Source: Thermoplasmata archaeon
Lineage (GTDB): Archaea; Thermoplasmatota; DTKX01; JAHFTX01
DNA length: 36,720 nucleotides
Assembly (NCBI GenBank): GCA_023265395.1
Contig: JAHFTX010000030.1
Span: 1-36,720, forward strand
Direction: 5' to 3'
Shown here: positions 7,861-17,000 of the stretch, piece after piece
Numbering within the stretch: position 1 is the stretch's first letter
Layout of the letters: every line of letters starts with the position of its first letter
The notes under the pieces: model-generated
Told to the model about the DNA's origin: nothing
The model's input: only the letters and a program-made list of their open reading frames with translations
The model's database searches: none
Made by a program: the position numbers and the translations under genes

Positions 7861-9009
7861 ATGGCCCGACCGAGCACCGCGCGCTCCAGCCGCTCCCTGC
7901 GGGAGCTCAAAGCCTCCGACCTGCTCCAACGCGACGTCATCACCCTGGCGGCGGACGCCCGGCTGGCCACTGCGCTCTCCACGATGCGCAAGCACCGTAT
8001 CCACCAGGTGCCGATCCTCGACAACCAGCGCTACATCGGGATCCTCAGCTATGACAGTCTCGTGCAGCGACGCCACCTGCCGCTCAATTCGCACGTGGCG
8101 CACATCCCCATCCACACCGTCTCCATCGACGGTGACGCCGCGCTCCCGGAGGTGGCCCATGCCATGGTCGAGCAGCACCTCGAGGCGGTCCCGGTGGTCT
8201 CCAAGCGCGGAGCGCTGCAGGGAATCGTCGCACGCATCGACCTGATCCGTGCGTTGCAGCAGGCGGAGGAGGTCGAGGGGCTGACCCTGGCCGACATCGC
8301 CACCTCCCCCTTCGATTCGGTGCCCAGCACCACCCCCATCGAGACCGCGCTCCACGCGCTGCGGACCTCCCGCGACCGCGGCCTGGCCGTCGTCGACGGC
8401 CGCGGGCGCCTGGTGGGCCAGGTCGACGTCGCCATGATCATCGACGCCAGCAGCACCGACGACCGACGGGGCGCGCTCGCGGTCGACCAAGTCAGTCGCC
8501 CTGATGTGCACGTCACGGACGTCATGAAGGGAGATCCCCCCACCGCTTCGCCCTCCGCACCGCTGGTCGAGGTCCTCGAGCTGCTGGGCAGCACCGACAG
8601 CCCGGCGGTCTACCTCGTCGACGAGAGCGGTCCACAGGGGATGGTCACCCAATGGGACATCATGCGCTACGCCGCGCAGTTCGTCCCCAAGCGCGGCGTC
8701 CAGGTCGAGGTCTCGGGCCTGCACACCGATGACCTGGGGCTCTATGGGGAGATCGACACTGCCATCGCCCACTTCCTCCGACGCCTCAAGGGCACCACCA
8801 CCCCCGTCCACATCCACCTGCATGTGACGGAGCACACCAAGCATGGTCGTGCGGTCCGTTACGGGCTGAGCCTGCAGGTCGAGACGACCCACGGCAGCTA
8901 CCACCTCCAAGGCGAGGACTGGGACATCGTCGGCGCCCTCTCCGAGCTGCTCGACAAGATCGAGCGGCAGGCGGCCAAGGGTGCCGCCAAGCGCAAGGAC
9001 AAGCGGTAG
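7861..9009 (+). CDS. Four-CBS-domain protein with HPF/RaiA-like (S30AE) C-terminal domain
   Basis: This 382-residue cytosolic protein has four CBS motifs in tandem: about residues 15-70 (HRIHQVPILDNQRYIGILSY), 80-135 (HLEAVPVVSKRGALQGIVA), 145-200 (RGLAVVDGRGRLVGQVD) and 220-275 (PAVYLVDESGPQGMVTQWD). CBS pairs bind adenine nucleotides. Residues 285-372 (VEVSGLHTDDLGLYGEID and VHIHLHVTEHTKHGR) look like a ribosome hibernation-promoting factor/RaiA domain, which in bacteria binds the 30S decoding region. The fusion suggests that nucleotide or energy status controls ribosome dormancy; this is inference. ATG 7861 is chosen over an upstream frame extension because it sits at leaderless distance from the shared promoter. 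Its divergent neighbour is an AK6-type kinase, also linked to the small subunit. Confidence 0.8.
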   Translation: MARPSTARSSRSLRELKASDLLQRDVITLAADARLATALSTMRKHRIHQVPILDNQRYIGILSYDSLVQRRHLPLNSHVAHIPIHTVSIDGDAALPEVAHAMVEQHLEAVPVVSKRGALQGIVARIDLIRALQQAEEVEGLTLADIATSPFDSVPSTTPIETALHALRTSRDRGLAVVDGRGRLVGQVDVAMIIDASSTDDRRGALAVDQVSRPDVHVTDVMKGDPPTASPSAPLVEVLELLGSTDSPAVYLVDESGPQGMVTQWDIMRYAAQFVPKRGVQVEVSGLHTDDLGLYGEIDTAIAHFLRRLKGTTTPVHIHLHVTEHTKHGRAVRYGLSLQVETTHGSYHLQGEDWDIVGALSELLDKIERQAAKGAAKRKDKR

Positions 9010-9011
9010 GC

Positions 9012-10031
9012 TCACGCCCGCAGCGCCGGTCGGTGGTGCTCCGCCACTTGCCGGGCGGTGCGCACCCAGTCCCCACCGACGCACGCTCGGTCGGTCGGGG
9101 TGCTGAAGCGCAGCTGCACCCGCTCCCCGGCCAGCAGACCAGCGATCCCCCCGATGCAATCCGCGCCCGCCTGCAGGTCGTAGCCGCCTTCGAGCAGCAA
9201 CACCAAGGGGGCCTCGAGCCGTTGGGCACAAAGCTCGTGGAGCGAGCGCACCAACCCCACCAGCCCGGCGCTGGAGAGGGCAAGACGCCCCAGCGGGTCG
9301 CGGCCATGGGCGTCAGTGCCTAGGCTGACGAGCACGACCGCAGGGGCAAAGTCCGTCAGGGTCGGCAGGATCACCTGGTCCATCGCCGCTGCGAAGGTGC
9401 CGTCACCGCTGCCAGCGGGCAGGGGGATGTTGAGGGTGGCCCCCTGCCCGTCCCCGGCGCCGACCTCGTCAGAGCCCCCCGTCCCCGGATAGTTGCCCTC
9501 CTCATGGGTCGAGAGGAACAACACGTCGGGGCGCTCCCAGAAGATCTCCTGGGTGCCGTTGCCATGGTGAAGGTCGAGGTCGACGATGGCGACGCGCCTG
9601 CCTTGTGCGGTCACGGCAGCCGCGGCGACCGCGATGTTGTTGAGGTAGCAGAAGCCCATCGCGGCACCGGGTCGAGCGTGATGACCGGGGGGCCGCAGCA
9701 GTCCGAGCGCGGGCCGGTCGACGCGCGCGTCGGAGAGCGCTCTAAGGGCTCCGCCGGCCGCCATCCGTGCGTGGGCGAAGGTGTGCGCATGGAGGTAGGT
9801 GTCGCCATCGAGGGGTCCGGCAGGGCGCGCTGCCAGGGCGGAGAGGTAGCGGCGGTCGTGGACCATCTCGAGCTGCTGCAGGCTCGCAGGCTCCGACGGG
9901 GTGGTCGGCACCCACAGGCCGAGCTCCTCGAGCCGGCTGCGCATCGCCTCGAGTCGCTGCGGGGATTCCGGGTGGCCTGGGTGCTGGACGTGCTGGAGAT
10001 AGATTGGATCGAAGACCACCAACGGATCCAT
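9012..10031 (-). CDS. Histone deacetylase/acetylpolyamine amidohydrolase family enzyme
   Basis: This 339-residue zinc hydrolase has the family's active-site set: RPPGHHARP (H117, H118), VDLDLHHGNGTQ (D153, H155), STHEEGNYPGTG, SLGTDAHGRDPLG (third zinc ligand Asp) and the terminal LLEGGYD. The length equals that of AcuC-type stand-alone members. Substrates in the superfamily include acetyl-lysine, acetylpolyamines and other acetylated amines; the sequence does not decide among them. No histone gene is in the window. ATG 10031 is 28 nt from a TATA-like element that also serves the divergent argF, so the message is probably leaderless. The gene ends 2 nt from the convergent CBS-HPF gene. Confidence 0.9.
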   Translation of the reverse strand: MDPLVVFDPIYLQHVQHPGHPESPQRLEAMRSRLEELGLWVPTTPSEPASLQQLEMVHDRRYLSALAARPAGPLDGDTYLHAHTFAHARMAAGGALRALSDARVDRPALGLLRPPGHHARPGAAMGFCYLNNIAVAAAAVTAQGRRVAIVDLDLHHGNGTQEIFWERPDVLFLSTHEEGNYPGTGGSDEVGAGDGQGATLNIPLPAGSGDGTFAAAMDQVILPTLTDFAPAVVLVSLGTDAHGRDPLGRLALSSAGLVGLVRSLHELCAQRLEAPLVLLLEGGYDLQAGADCIGGIAGLLAGERVQLRFSTPTDRACVGGDWVRTARQVAEHHRPALRA

Positions 10032-10055
10032 CGGGGCGTTGCTGGTGGCCAGTGG

Positions 10056-10062
10056 CTTTATT
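10056..10062. promoter_or_regulatory. Shared divergent promoter element, HDAC-family gene and argF
   Basis: The stretch ctttatt (leftward AATAAAG) is the only AT-rich element in the 71-nt spacer. It is centred 28 nt from ATG 10031 leftward and 44 nt from ATG 10103 rightward, so it can act in both directions. Confidence 0.45.
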
Positions 10063-10102
10063 GCTTGCTCGCTCGTGGCGCGTTCTGCTCGGGTGATCGA
10101 CG

Positions 10103-11032
10103 ATGGCCAAGGACGTCCTGGGGATGGTCGATGTCCAGGAGGTGCTCCCCATCCTCCTGGAGCAGGCTGCACGCCTCAAGGAGTGGAACCAGCAAGGTCA
10201 GCTCTACCAGCCCTTGGCGGGGCGCACGCTCGGGATGATCTTCGAGAAGGCCTCCACGCGCACCCGCGTCAGCTTCGAGGTGGGCATGGCGCAGCTGGGG
10301 GGTCGCAGCATCGTGCTGGGGACCAAGGACATCCAGATGGGTCGTGGCGAGACCACCGCCGACACCGCGCGGGTGCTCAGCCGCTACCTCGATGGCCTGA
10401 TGTACCGCGCCTTCCGCTACCAGGACGTCGCGACACTGGCGGCCAACGCCACGATCCCGGTGATCAATGGCCTCGACGACCGCGAGCACCCCTGCCAAGC
10501 GCTCGCCGACCTGCAGACCATCCGCGAGCACAAGGGCACCGACCTCTCCAAGGTCACCCTCGCCTATGTGGGGGATGGCAACAACGTCTGCAACAGCCTG
10601 CTGCTGGCCTCGGCGATGGTGGGGATGTCCATGCGCGTCGGCTGCCCCGAGGGGGCGCGCTACCAGCCCAACGCCGAGATCCTCGCCACCGCGCGACGCA
10701 TCGCCAGCGGCACAGGGGCCCACCTGGAGGTGCTCCACGACGCCAAGGCGGCCGTCAGCGAGGCGGACGTTCTGTACACCGACACCTGGGTGTCGATGGG
10801 CGACGAGGCAGAGGCGGTGGCGCGAAAGGCGGCCTTCGCCGGCTTCTGCCTCGATGAGGTGCTGCTGGCCAATGCCCGGCACGATGCCATCGTGCTCCAC
10901 TGCCTGCCGGCGCACCGCGGCGAGGAGATCACCGACGCCGTCATGGATGGCCCGCAATCGGTGGTGTGGGACCAGGCGGAGAACCGCCTGCACGCCCAGA
11001 AGGCCCTGCTGGTCTACCTGCTGGGCGGCTAG
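10103..11032 (+). CDS. argF: Ornithine carbamoyltransferase
   Basis: This 309-residue cytosolic enzyme makes citrulline from ornithine and carbamoyl phosphate in arginine synthesis. The carbamoyl-phosphate loop STRTR is at residues 51-55. HPCQALAD lies near residue 130 and the ornithine-binding HCLPAHRGEE near 270; the latter, with its Cys-Leu-Pro, separates OTCs from aspartate transcarbamoylases. DTWVSMGDE is also present, as in OTCs. The length is standard. The start at ATG 10103 is preceded by GGGTGATC (10095-10102), a good match to the archaeal Shine-Dalgarno. The anabolic or catabolic role cannot be read from the sequence, but no arginine deiminase or carbamate kinase is nearby, which favours biosynthesis. 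Confidence 0.95.
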   Translation: MAKDVLGMVDVQEVLPILLEQAARLKEWNQQGQLYQPLAGRTLGMIFEKASTRTRVSFEVGMAQLGGRSIVLGTKDIQMGRGETTADTARVLSRYLDGLMYRAFRYQDVATLAANATIPVINGLDDREHPCQALADLQTIREHKGTDLSKVTLAYVGDGNNVCNSLLLASAMVGMSMRVGCPEGARYQPNAEILATARRIASGTGAHLEVLHDAKAAVSEADVLYTDTWVSMGDEAEAVARKAAFAGFCLDEVLLANARHDAIVLHCLPAHRGEEITDAVMDGPQSVVWDQAENRLHAQKALLVYLLGG

Positions 11033-11035
11033 CCG

Positions 11036-11245
11036 CTAGTGTGGGGTCCCCATCGAGACCGTCGGGCCACCGCTCCGGCCTCCAGCAGCGACGCCCGTCT
11101 CATCATCGATCCCCAACCGGACCCGGCAGGGCCCGCAATGGCCGCTGCGGCGGTCGACGTGGTCGACGCAGACGGGCTTGCCGCATCCGCGGCAGTTCCC
11201 GCGGGAGGGTTTGCCGCACTCGGCACAGAGGCCCAACACCGACAT
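11036..11245 (-). CDS. Small zinc-ribbon/B-box-like protein
   Basis: This product of about 69 residues has a dense zinc-ligand pattern: CAEC, then CRGCGKPVCVDH, then HCGPC. It can build one or two small zinc sites similar to B-box or treble-clef knuckles. The rest is a short Gly/Pro-rich tail, so it is probably a protein- or nucleic-acid-binding adaptor, but I assign no function. ATG 11245 is chosen because a TATA-like element at 11274-11279 is 31 nt upstream. A GTG at 11272 would add nine residues but lies too close to that element. It converges with argF, 3 nt apart. Confidence 0.6.
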   Translation of the reverse strand: MSVLGLCAECGKPSRGNCRGCGKPVCVDHVDRRSGHCGPCRVRLGIDDETGVAAGGRSGGPTVSMGTPH

Positions 11246-11273
11246 GGGCGTCCATTGTGGGGAGTCCACCACC

Positions 11274-11279
11274 TTAAAC
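11274..11279 (-). promoter_or_regulatory. TATA-like element for the zinc-ribbon gene
   Basis: Leftward this reads GTTTAA, centred about 31 nt before ATG 11245. The adjoining 60 nt (to 11339) contain no gene and are unusually AT-rich for this window. Confidence 0.4.
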
Positions 11280-11339
11280 CTTTGGTACGCGTATCGGTCG
11301 TATCAATGCTAACACGGACCATGACACAGATTACCACGG

Positions 11340-12110
11340 TTAGGGCCGGTGTGCATCCACCCCTCCGCGCAGGATGCGGTCCTTGCGCTCTTGGAGCAGC
11401 CGTTCGACCAGGGCGGCGACCTGCTCGCGCTGGGCGTCAGCCATGGGGAACTCCTCGGGGTAGGGGCAGTCCTCGTCGAGGACGGCACCGACCGCCGGGT
11501 CGAAGACCACCGGGTAGAGCCGACAGCCCTCGGGTCGGTCGTCGTAGATCGTGCATCCGCCCTGCCCGAGGAAGACGCAGTGCCCCTGCGGGGCCAGCTG
11601 CAGCTGCTGCCAACCGTCGACCGCCCTGGAGAAGCCGCTGTGCCCGGCTGCCTGCAGCCGTCGGAGGTCCTCCTCCGTCAGTGGCATCTCCGTGTGCCAG
11701 CAGCACGCGGTGCAGCGGTGGCGCTGACAGGGGGTGTGGTCTGTCGGCGGCGACACGGCAAGCAACGTGCGTGCCGCGCGCCGCTGCGCGTCGGGCGGAG
11801 GGCGCTTGGGGGCGACCACCTCGTAGAAGCGCAGCAGCGCCAGCGGGCCACCCCGGGGCAGGTCCAGCGGCGAGTCGGCGGCGTTGAAGAGGGTGAAGGT
11901 GGGGATGCCAGCGAAGCCGGGTTCGATGGCTGGGAGGCTCCCGAGCACCCCGGCGGAGGTCAGGTGCTCATCGAGGGTGGGCAAGGCCAGCAGATCGAGC
12001 GGCAGCTGCAGGTGCTGTTGCGCGGTGACACGGAAGAGTGCGCTGGCCGGCACGACGCTGATGCCATCGGTCGCCCCGATGACGAGCTTGGGGGAGCGCG
12101 CGGCAGCCAA
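11340..12110 (-). CDS. dCTP deaminase/dUTPase-like domain fused to YkgJ-type cysteine cluster domain
   Basis: The C-terminal half carries the YkgJ (putative zinc/iron-chelating) pattern: CQRHRCTACC, then HCVFLGQGGCTIYDDRPEGC, RLYP and a final CPYPEEFP. The N-terminal half has IEPGFAGIPTFTLFNA and DLPRGGPLALLRFYEV, which resemble the trimeric dCTP deaminase/dUTPase beta-fold. The residues expected at the deaminase catalytic positions (Ser/Arg and the Glu before the FxN strand) are replaced, so catalysis is doubtful. The given end (TTG 12110) is the first canonical start. The domain clearly continues upstream in frame (GGQRLEERLRDDLVVEGL and onward), where no ATG, GTG or TTG exists; a CTG at 12209-12207 fits the family N-terminus. 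The frame is also continuous with the upstream TPR gene across its TGA. Confidence 0.7.
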   Translation of the reverse strand: MAAARSPKLVIGATDGISVVPASALFRVTAQQHLQLPLDLLALPTLDEHLTSAGVLGSLPAIEPGFAGIPTFTLFNAADSPLDLPRGGPLALLRFYEVVAPKRPPPDAQRRAARTLLAVSPPTDHTPCQRHRCTACCWHTEMPLTEEDLRRLQAAGHSGFSRAVDGWQQLQLAPQGHCVFLGQGGCTIYDDRPEGCRLYPVVFDPAVGAVLDEDCPYPEEFPMADAQREQVAALVERLLQERKDRILRGGVDAHRP

Positions 12111-12236
12111 GGTCAGGCGGATCCCGTGGGGGAGCAGGTCGATGCCGGCAAGTCCCTCGACGACGAGGTCGTCGCGCAGCCGCTCCTCGAGCCGTTGTCC
12201 CCCGAGCAGTGCATCCCCGCTACGGCAGCGGTGCCC

Positions 12237-13943
12237 TCAGGTAAAGACTTCCCGCAACAGCCGCTCGACTCCGTCGACCGCCCGCAGCTCGCCATCCCAG
12301 GCGTGGAGGGGCTCGTAGAAATGGTCGAAGACCTTGATCAGGACCTGTCGCATCTGCTGGCGCAGCCCCGGGGGCTCGCTACCCTCGACGCGCACGGCCA
12401 AGAAGATGGTCTTCCAGTGCTCGATCAGCAGAGTCGTCTGTCCGAGGTCGAGCCGCCCCAGCGAGGCGCCCCCCTCGTGCTCGAAGCTGTCGGCGACGAA
12501 GTTGCTCACCGCCGTCAGCATCGACCCGACCATCGCCTCGTCGAGGCTCTGTTCCCCCTCGGTACCCACGTGGGAGACCAGGCGGCCATCATGGTAGATC
12601 AGGTAGGCTTCCCGCACCGGTGATCCACGTTTGGGCACGCTCTCGCCCAGCGTCGCAGCGCAGCGGGCGACCAGCGCCCTCGCCGGCGCCAGCGTCGGCT
12701 GGAGCCCCAGGGCACGGTTGGCGGCCATGAGTGCCTCCTCGTACTCGCCCAGGGCGTGGTGGATGATCCCCTTCTGGTACCACAGTTCAGGCACCGACGG
12801 TGCCAGAGCGACCGCCTTGTCGGCAGAGTTGAGCGCATCGGGCAGCCACCCCAGATGGTGCTGGCAGCCGGCGAGGTTGCCCCACGCGATGGGGTCAGCC
12901 GGTTGGAGCTCCAGCCCGGCGCGGTAGACCTCGATCGCCTTGGGCACCTCACCCTTGGCCCGCAGCGCATCGGCCTTGTGGAGGAGGGCCACGGCGTTCT
13001 TGGGGTCGTGGCGGGAAGCCTCGTCATACTCGATGATCGCATCGGTGTACCGGCCGGCGCGGAAGCAGACGTCTCCGAGCAGCACCCGTACCCCGGTGTT
13101 GCCCGGCTCGCTCTCGAGCACCTCTTGGAGCGCGGCGACAGCGCCATCCGCTTTGCCCGAACGGTCGAAGGCGACGGCCAGGCGCAGTAGCGCCGGCCCA
13201 TACCCTGGGCGCAGCTGGATGGCCGTGCGGAGGGCATCGATCGCCTCGGCGCTGCGCCCGGCTTCGAGCAACAGGTCGCCGCGCTCGACCCACAAGGGGG
13301 TGACGTCCAGTGAGAGAGGGATCCCTGCCACGAGGATGTCGAGCGCTTCGGTCGGGCGCTTTGCCGCGCGCAGCAGCCGAGCTTCCTGCAGGTGCACCTG
13401 CGTGTCACTGGTGCCGGCCCTGCGGCACGCGCGGAGCACCTCAAGCGCCTCATCCTTGCGCCCAAGAGCGAGAAGCGCGCGGCAGCGGCCGACCGCAGCC
13501 GTGCCGTCGGAGGGGCGCTGGCGCAGGAGTGTAGCGAAGACCCCCTCGGCAAGAGCATGCTCTCCCGCCAGAAGCGCCGCCTGGCCCTGTCGTTCGAGCG
13601 CCGTCGGGTCGGTCGGCGCGCGGGTGACGGCTTCGGTCGCTGCTTCGAGTGCCTCGGTGCCCAAGTCCATCGCCAGCAGCACTGCGGCGAGGTTGGTGAA
13701 GGGGATCGGGCTGGTGGGGTCGACGGCAGCGAGGGTGCGCAAGGTGCTGACCGCATCGGCCATCTCCCCCCGCGCCAGATGGACCTGGGCGATCAGCAGC
13801 AACCCGTGCGGTTCGCGGGGTCGCAGCGCCGCCAGCGCTTGCGCGCCCCGGGTTGCCTCATCGAGGTTGCCCACCTGGAGCGCCCGCTCGACCCAGGCGC
13901 CCCATTCCTCGAAGGATTGGGGCTGCGCCGCTGGTCCCATCAT
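12237..13943 (-). CDS. Tetratricopeptide-repeat protein with C-terminal roadblock/longin-like domain
   Basis: Residues about 10-430 of this 568-residue protein are a run of roughly twelve TPR-type helix pairs (for example ADPIAWGNLAGCQHHLG and ELWYQKGIIHHALGEYEEAL), a scaffold for protein contacts. Residues 440-568 (AYLIYHDGRLVSHVG, DEAMVGSMLTAVSNFVADSF, IFLAVRVEG) look like a profilin-fold sensor of the roadblock/longin type seen in archaeal regulatory proteins; this second call is by pattern only. There is no signal peptide or membrane segment, so it is cytosolic. ATG ATG at 13943/13940 is preceded directly by GGAGGG, so the second ATG has the better ribosome-binding-site spacing. It probably shares a message with the downstream dCTP-deaminase-like/YkgJ gene. 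I saw no clear TATA box in the 107 nt upstream. Confidence 0.82.
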   Translation of the reverse strand: MMGPAAQPQSFEEWGAWVERALQVGNLDEATRGAQALAALRPREPHGLLLIAQVHLARGEMADAVSTLRTLAAVDPTSPIPFTNLAAVLLAMDLGTEALEAATEAVTRAPTDPTALERQGQAALLAGEHALAEGVFATLLRQRPSDGTAAVGRCRALLALGRKDEALEVLRACRRAGTSDTQVHLQEARLLRAAKRPTEALDILVAGIPLSLDVTPLWVERGDLLLEAGRSAEAIDALRTAIQLRPGYGPALLRLAVAFDRSGKADGAVAALQEVLESEPGNTGVRVLLGDVCFRAGRYTDAIIEYDEASRHDPKNAVALLHKADALRAKGEVPKAIEVYRAGLELQPADPIAWGNLAGCQHHLGWLPDALNSADKAVALAPSVPELWYQKGIIHHALGEYEEALMAANRALGLQPTLAPARALVARCAATLGESVPKRGSPVREAYLIYHDGRLVSHVGTEGEQSLDEAMVGSMLTAVSNFVADSFEHEGGASLGRLDLGQTTLLIEHWKTIFLAVRVEGSEPPGLRQQMRQVLIKVFDHFYEPLHAWDGELRAVDGVERLLREVFT

Positions 13944-14050
13944 CCCTCCGTTTCCGTGCGACCTCGTGCAACCCGTCGCGCAGCATCAAGGGGCCGGTCG
14001 GGGGCTGCGAACCACCCGGGCCATGGGCGCCGGGGTCCGCCCCCGCGCTG

Positions 14051-17000
14051 TCACTCCTCCTCGGTCCGGTGACGACGGGGCCGGGTGATCGCTACCTCTT
14101 GCCAATACTCCTCTTCCCCGACCTCGTCATCCTCTTCCGTGCCGTCCCAGGCATTCTGCTGCGCCCGTCGGCGAAGCACCAGGAGGAGGGTCACGACCAC
14201 GACGACGATGAGCACGGCCACGATCCCGAGCGTCAGAGAGTCCAACCCTGCCCCGGCGGCGGGCACGACCACCTGGATGCTCTGGGCGTTGTTGGCGTAG
14301 GAGAACTCCTTGATCGCCCGTGTGGGGTTGACGATGAAGGTGAGGTTGTGCGTGCCCACGACTGGGGTCCAGTTGAGGCTCACCTGGGCGCCCTCATCAG
14401 CGGGCAGGTCGACGGTGGTGCCGTCGACCTGCGTGTTGTCGATCAGCAGCGCGACCTCTACCCCAAAGGCCGCGGCGTTGCCAGCGTTCTCGACGCGCAG
14501 GGTCACTCCCGTGGTCGCACCGGTCGGGACGGTCGCGCGGACCTTGCCGCCGATCCGGATCTGCCCGATCAACTCGAGGTCCGGGGCGCTGACCTGGACG
14601 TTGGCGTTCTCGCTGGCGGAGATCTCTGGGTGGTCGGTGAGGGTCGCGCTGATCGTCAGCACAGACTGGCGTTGCATCGGTTCATCGGGCACGACGACCC
14701 GCAACAGGCCGTCGCGAGACTGGCCCCCCTCGAGGGCGACATCGGCCCAGGGCAGGGCTGCCCCATCGAGCAGCTTTGCGCTCCAGCCGGTGGACGACAC
14801 GACGGCAAGGTGGGCGGTCTCGTTGCCCGAGCCCGTGTTGCGGATCGTCACCACGAAGTCGCGGCTGTCGCCCGGCTCGGCGATGGTCAGGGGGTTGGCG
14901 ATGATGACGTCGACGCCGAAGTCGAAGGGGACGACCTGCAGCTCCACCGAGAGGGTGTGGACCACCGGCGGGTCGGTGCCCTCGACGGTGGCGGACAGCA
15001 GCAGCGTCGCGCTGCCTGGCGCGATGCCCGCGGGCGCGGAGACCTGCAGGGCCGTCGTGGCATTGGCCGTCGGGGCCAATGTCAGGTTGATCGGCGTCAG
15101 AAGGACACTCCAGCCCGTGCCGACCGTTCCCAACAGGTGCAGCGTCTCGTCACCGTTGCCCAGCGCTTGGAGGTGCAGCGAGCCGCTGGTCGTCCCTCCG
15201 GGGTGGATCGGGCCAAGGGACGCCTCGAGGTGGACCCCAAACCGCTGGCGCACCTCCAGGGCGATGGTGGCCGTCTGCCGCCGCGTCGTGTCGTTGAGGG
15301 ACGTCACCAGCAGTGAGTACTGGCCGATGAACCCCGCCGTTGTGCCGTTGGCGACCAGCAGCTCGAGCGAGAGGTTGGCCCGCTCGCCTGGCGAGAGCGT
15401 GATGAACTTCTGCGGGGTGGTGCCGACGCGCAGGATCGCCGCAGGCCATCCCTGTGGCCCCTCGACGGCGATCTGCAGCACATTGGTGCCATTGCCCACC
15501 TGTTCGAGTTGTCCGTCGACCATGACCCGCTCCCCCGGCAATGCAGAGAACCCGTTGCCATCGAGGCCGAGTGCGAAGTCGAAGGGGCCGGGGACGAGGT
15601 CGAGGTCGACCGTACGACCGCCATCCTCGCTGTAGGCGTAGAAGCTGACGCTGGCGGTGGTGATCCCGTTGGTGGCGTTGACCTTGATGTGATCCTCCTC
15701 GAGGTAGCCGCCCTCGAGGTCGGAGAGGTTGGCGTGGTACTGGCCCGCAGGATCGGTGTGCAAGGAGACCGATGCGAGGCTGCGCTCGTTGGCGATGACG
15801 ACCAGCGCATCGGCCAGCGGGACGCCATGGTAGCGCACGGTCCCGGAGACGACGTAGTCATCCTGCGGCACCTCGGCGCGGACCTCGATGGATCGCTGCA
15901 GCTGGTTGTTCGAGCCGTCGAGCTCGGCCATCGTCCCCTCGGCGTTGAGGTGGAGCGTCACCGTGTGGGCCCCGGCGGTGGGGATCGCGTGCTGGAAGGG
16001 GAGCACGGTGGCCACGGAACCGGCCACCTCGGTGATGGTGAACAGGAAGGTGCTGCCGTCGAGACTGAGGTTGAGGGGGATGCCTTGGAGGGTGTCGAGC
16101 CCGGGAACGGTGTTGCGGTAGGTCGACTCGACCGTGAAGGTGCGGTTGGCGACCAGGTGGGTGTCGACGTCATCGACGACGGCGCCGTCGCGGCGGAGCA
16201 GTCGCAGCCCCACAGCCTCGACGTCCGGGAAGAGCACCGTCGCCCGCAGCGACAGGTACCGGACGACGGAGGGGTCGACCTCGGAGAAGACCGCCACCGA
16301 CAACGAGACCGTCTCGCCGTCTGCCGCATCGGTCGGGGGGCGCCCGATGATGCTGATGCTCCAGGTGCCGTTGGGGGCGAGCGTGTGGTTGATGACCTGG
16401 GGGTAGAAGAGCCACGCCGAGTCGTCGCTGGAGACGCCCAAATGAGCCGTGTCGTTGGTGAGCCCTGCATTGACGACCCACAGGTCGAAGACCGCGAACC
16501 CCTCGCGGTAGGTGAGCACCTCTGCCACGTCGGGCCACGCCAACAGTTCGGTGGGTCGTGGGACCACTGCCAGCAGCTCGGCGCGGGCGCGCTCGGAGGA
16601 GTGCAGCGTCGAGCGGGCCTCCAATCGGAGGGGGACCTCCTGCGCACCGGCGCCGACCGGCGAGCTGAGGTTGGCCACGACGACGATGGAGCCGTTGACG
16701 GGCAGGTCGAAGGGACCACCCTCGACGGTCCCCACCCACCCCGGGGGGAGGTCGCGCCACAGGAGCGTCGCGACATTGGCGATGCTCCCGACGTTGCTGA
16801 TGGTGGCGCTGATGCTGACGCTCACACCGGGGAAGGTGGCGACCTGTCTGGGCTGCGCGTCGACAGCCAGGGCAAACGCCGAGGTCACCGTGAGGATCAC
16901 GACCGCCTCGTCGTCCGTACGGTCGGCCTGTGGGATGGTCATCGCCGGGTCGACCCGAACGTGGAGGTGGTGATCGCCCCCACCTGCGGCGTCGAAGACG

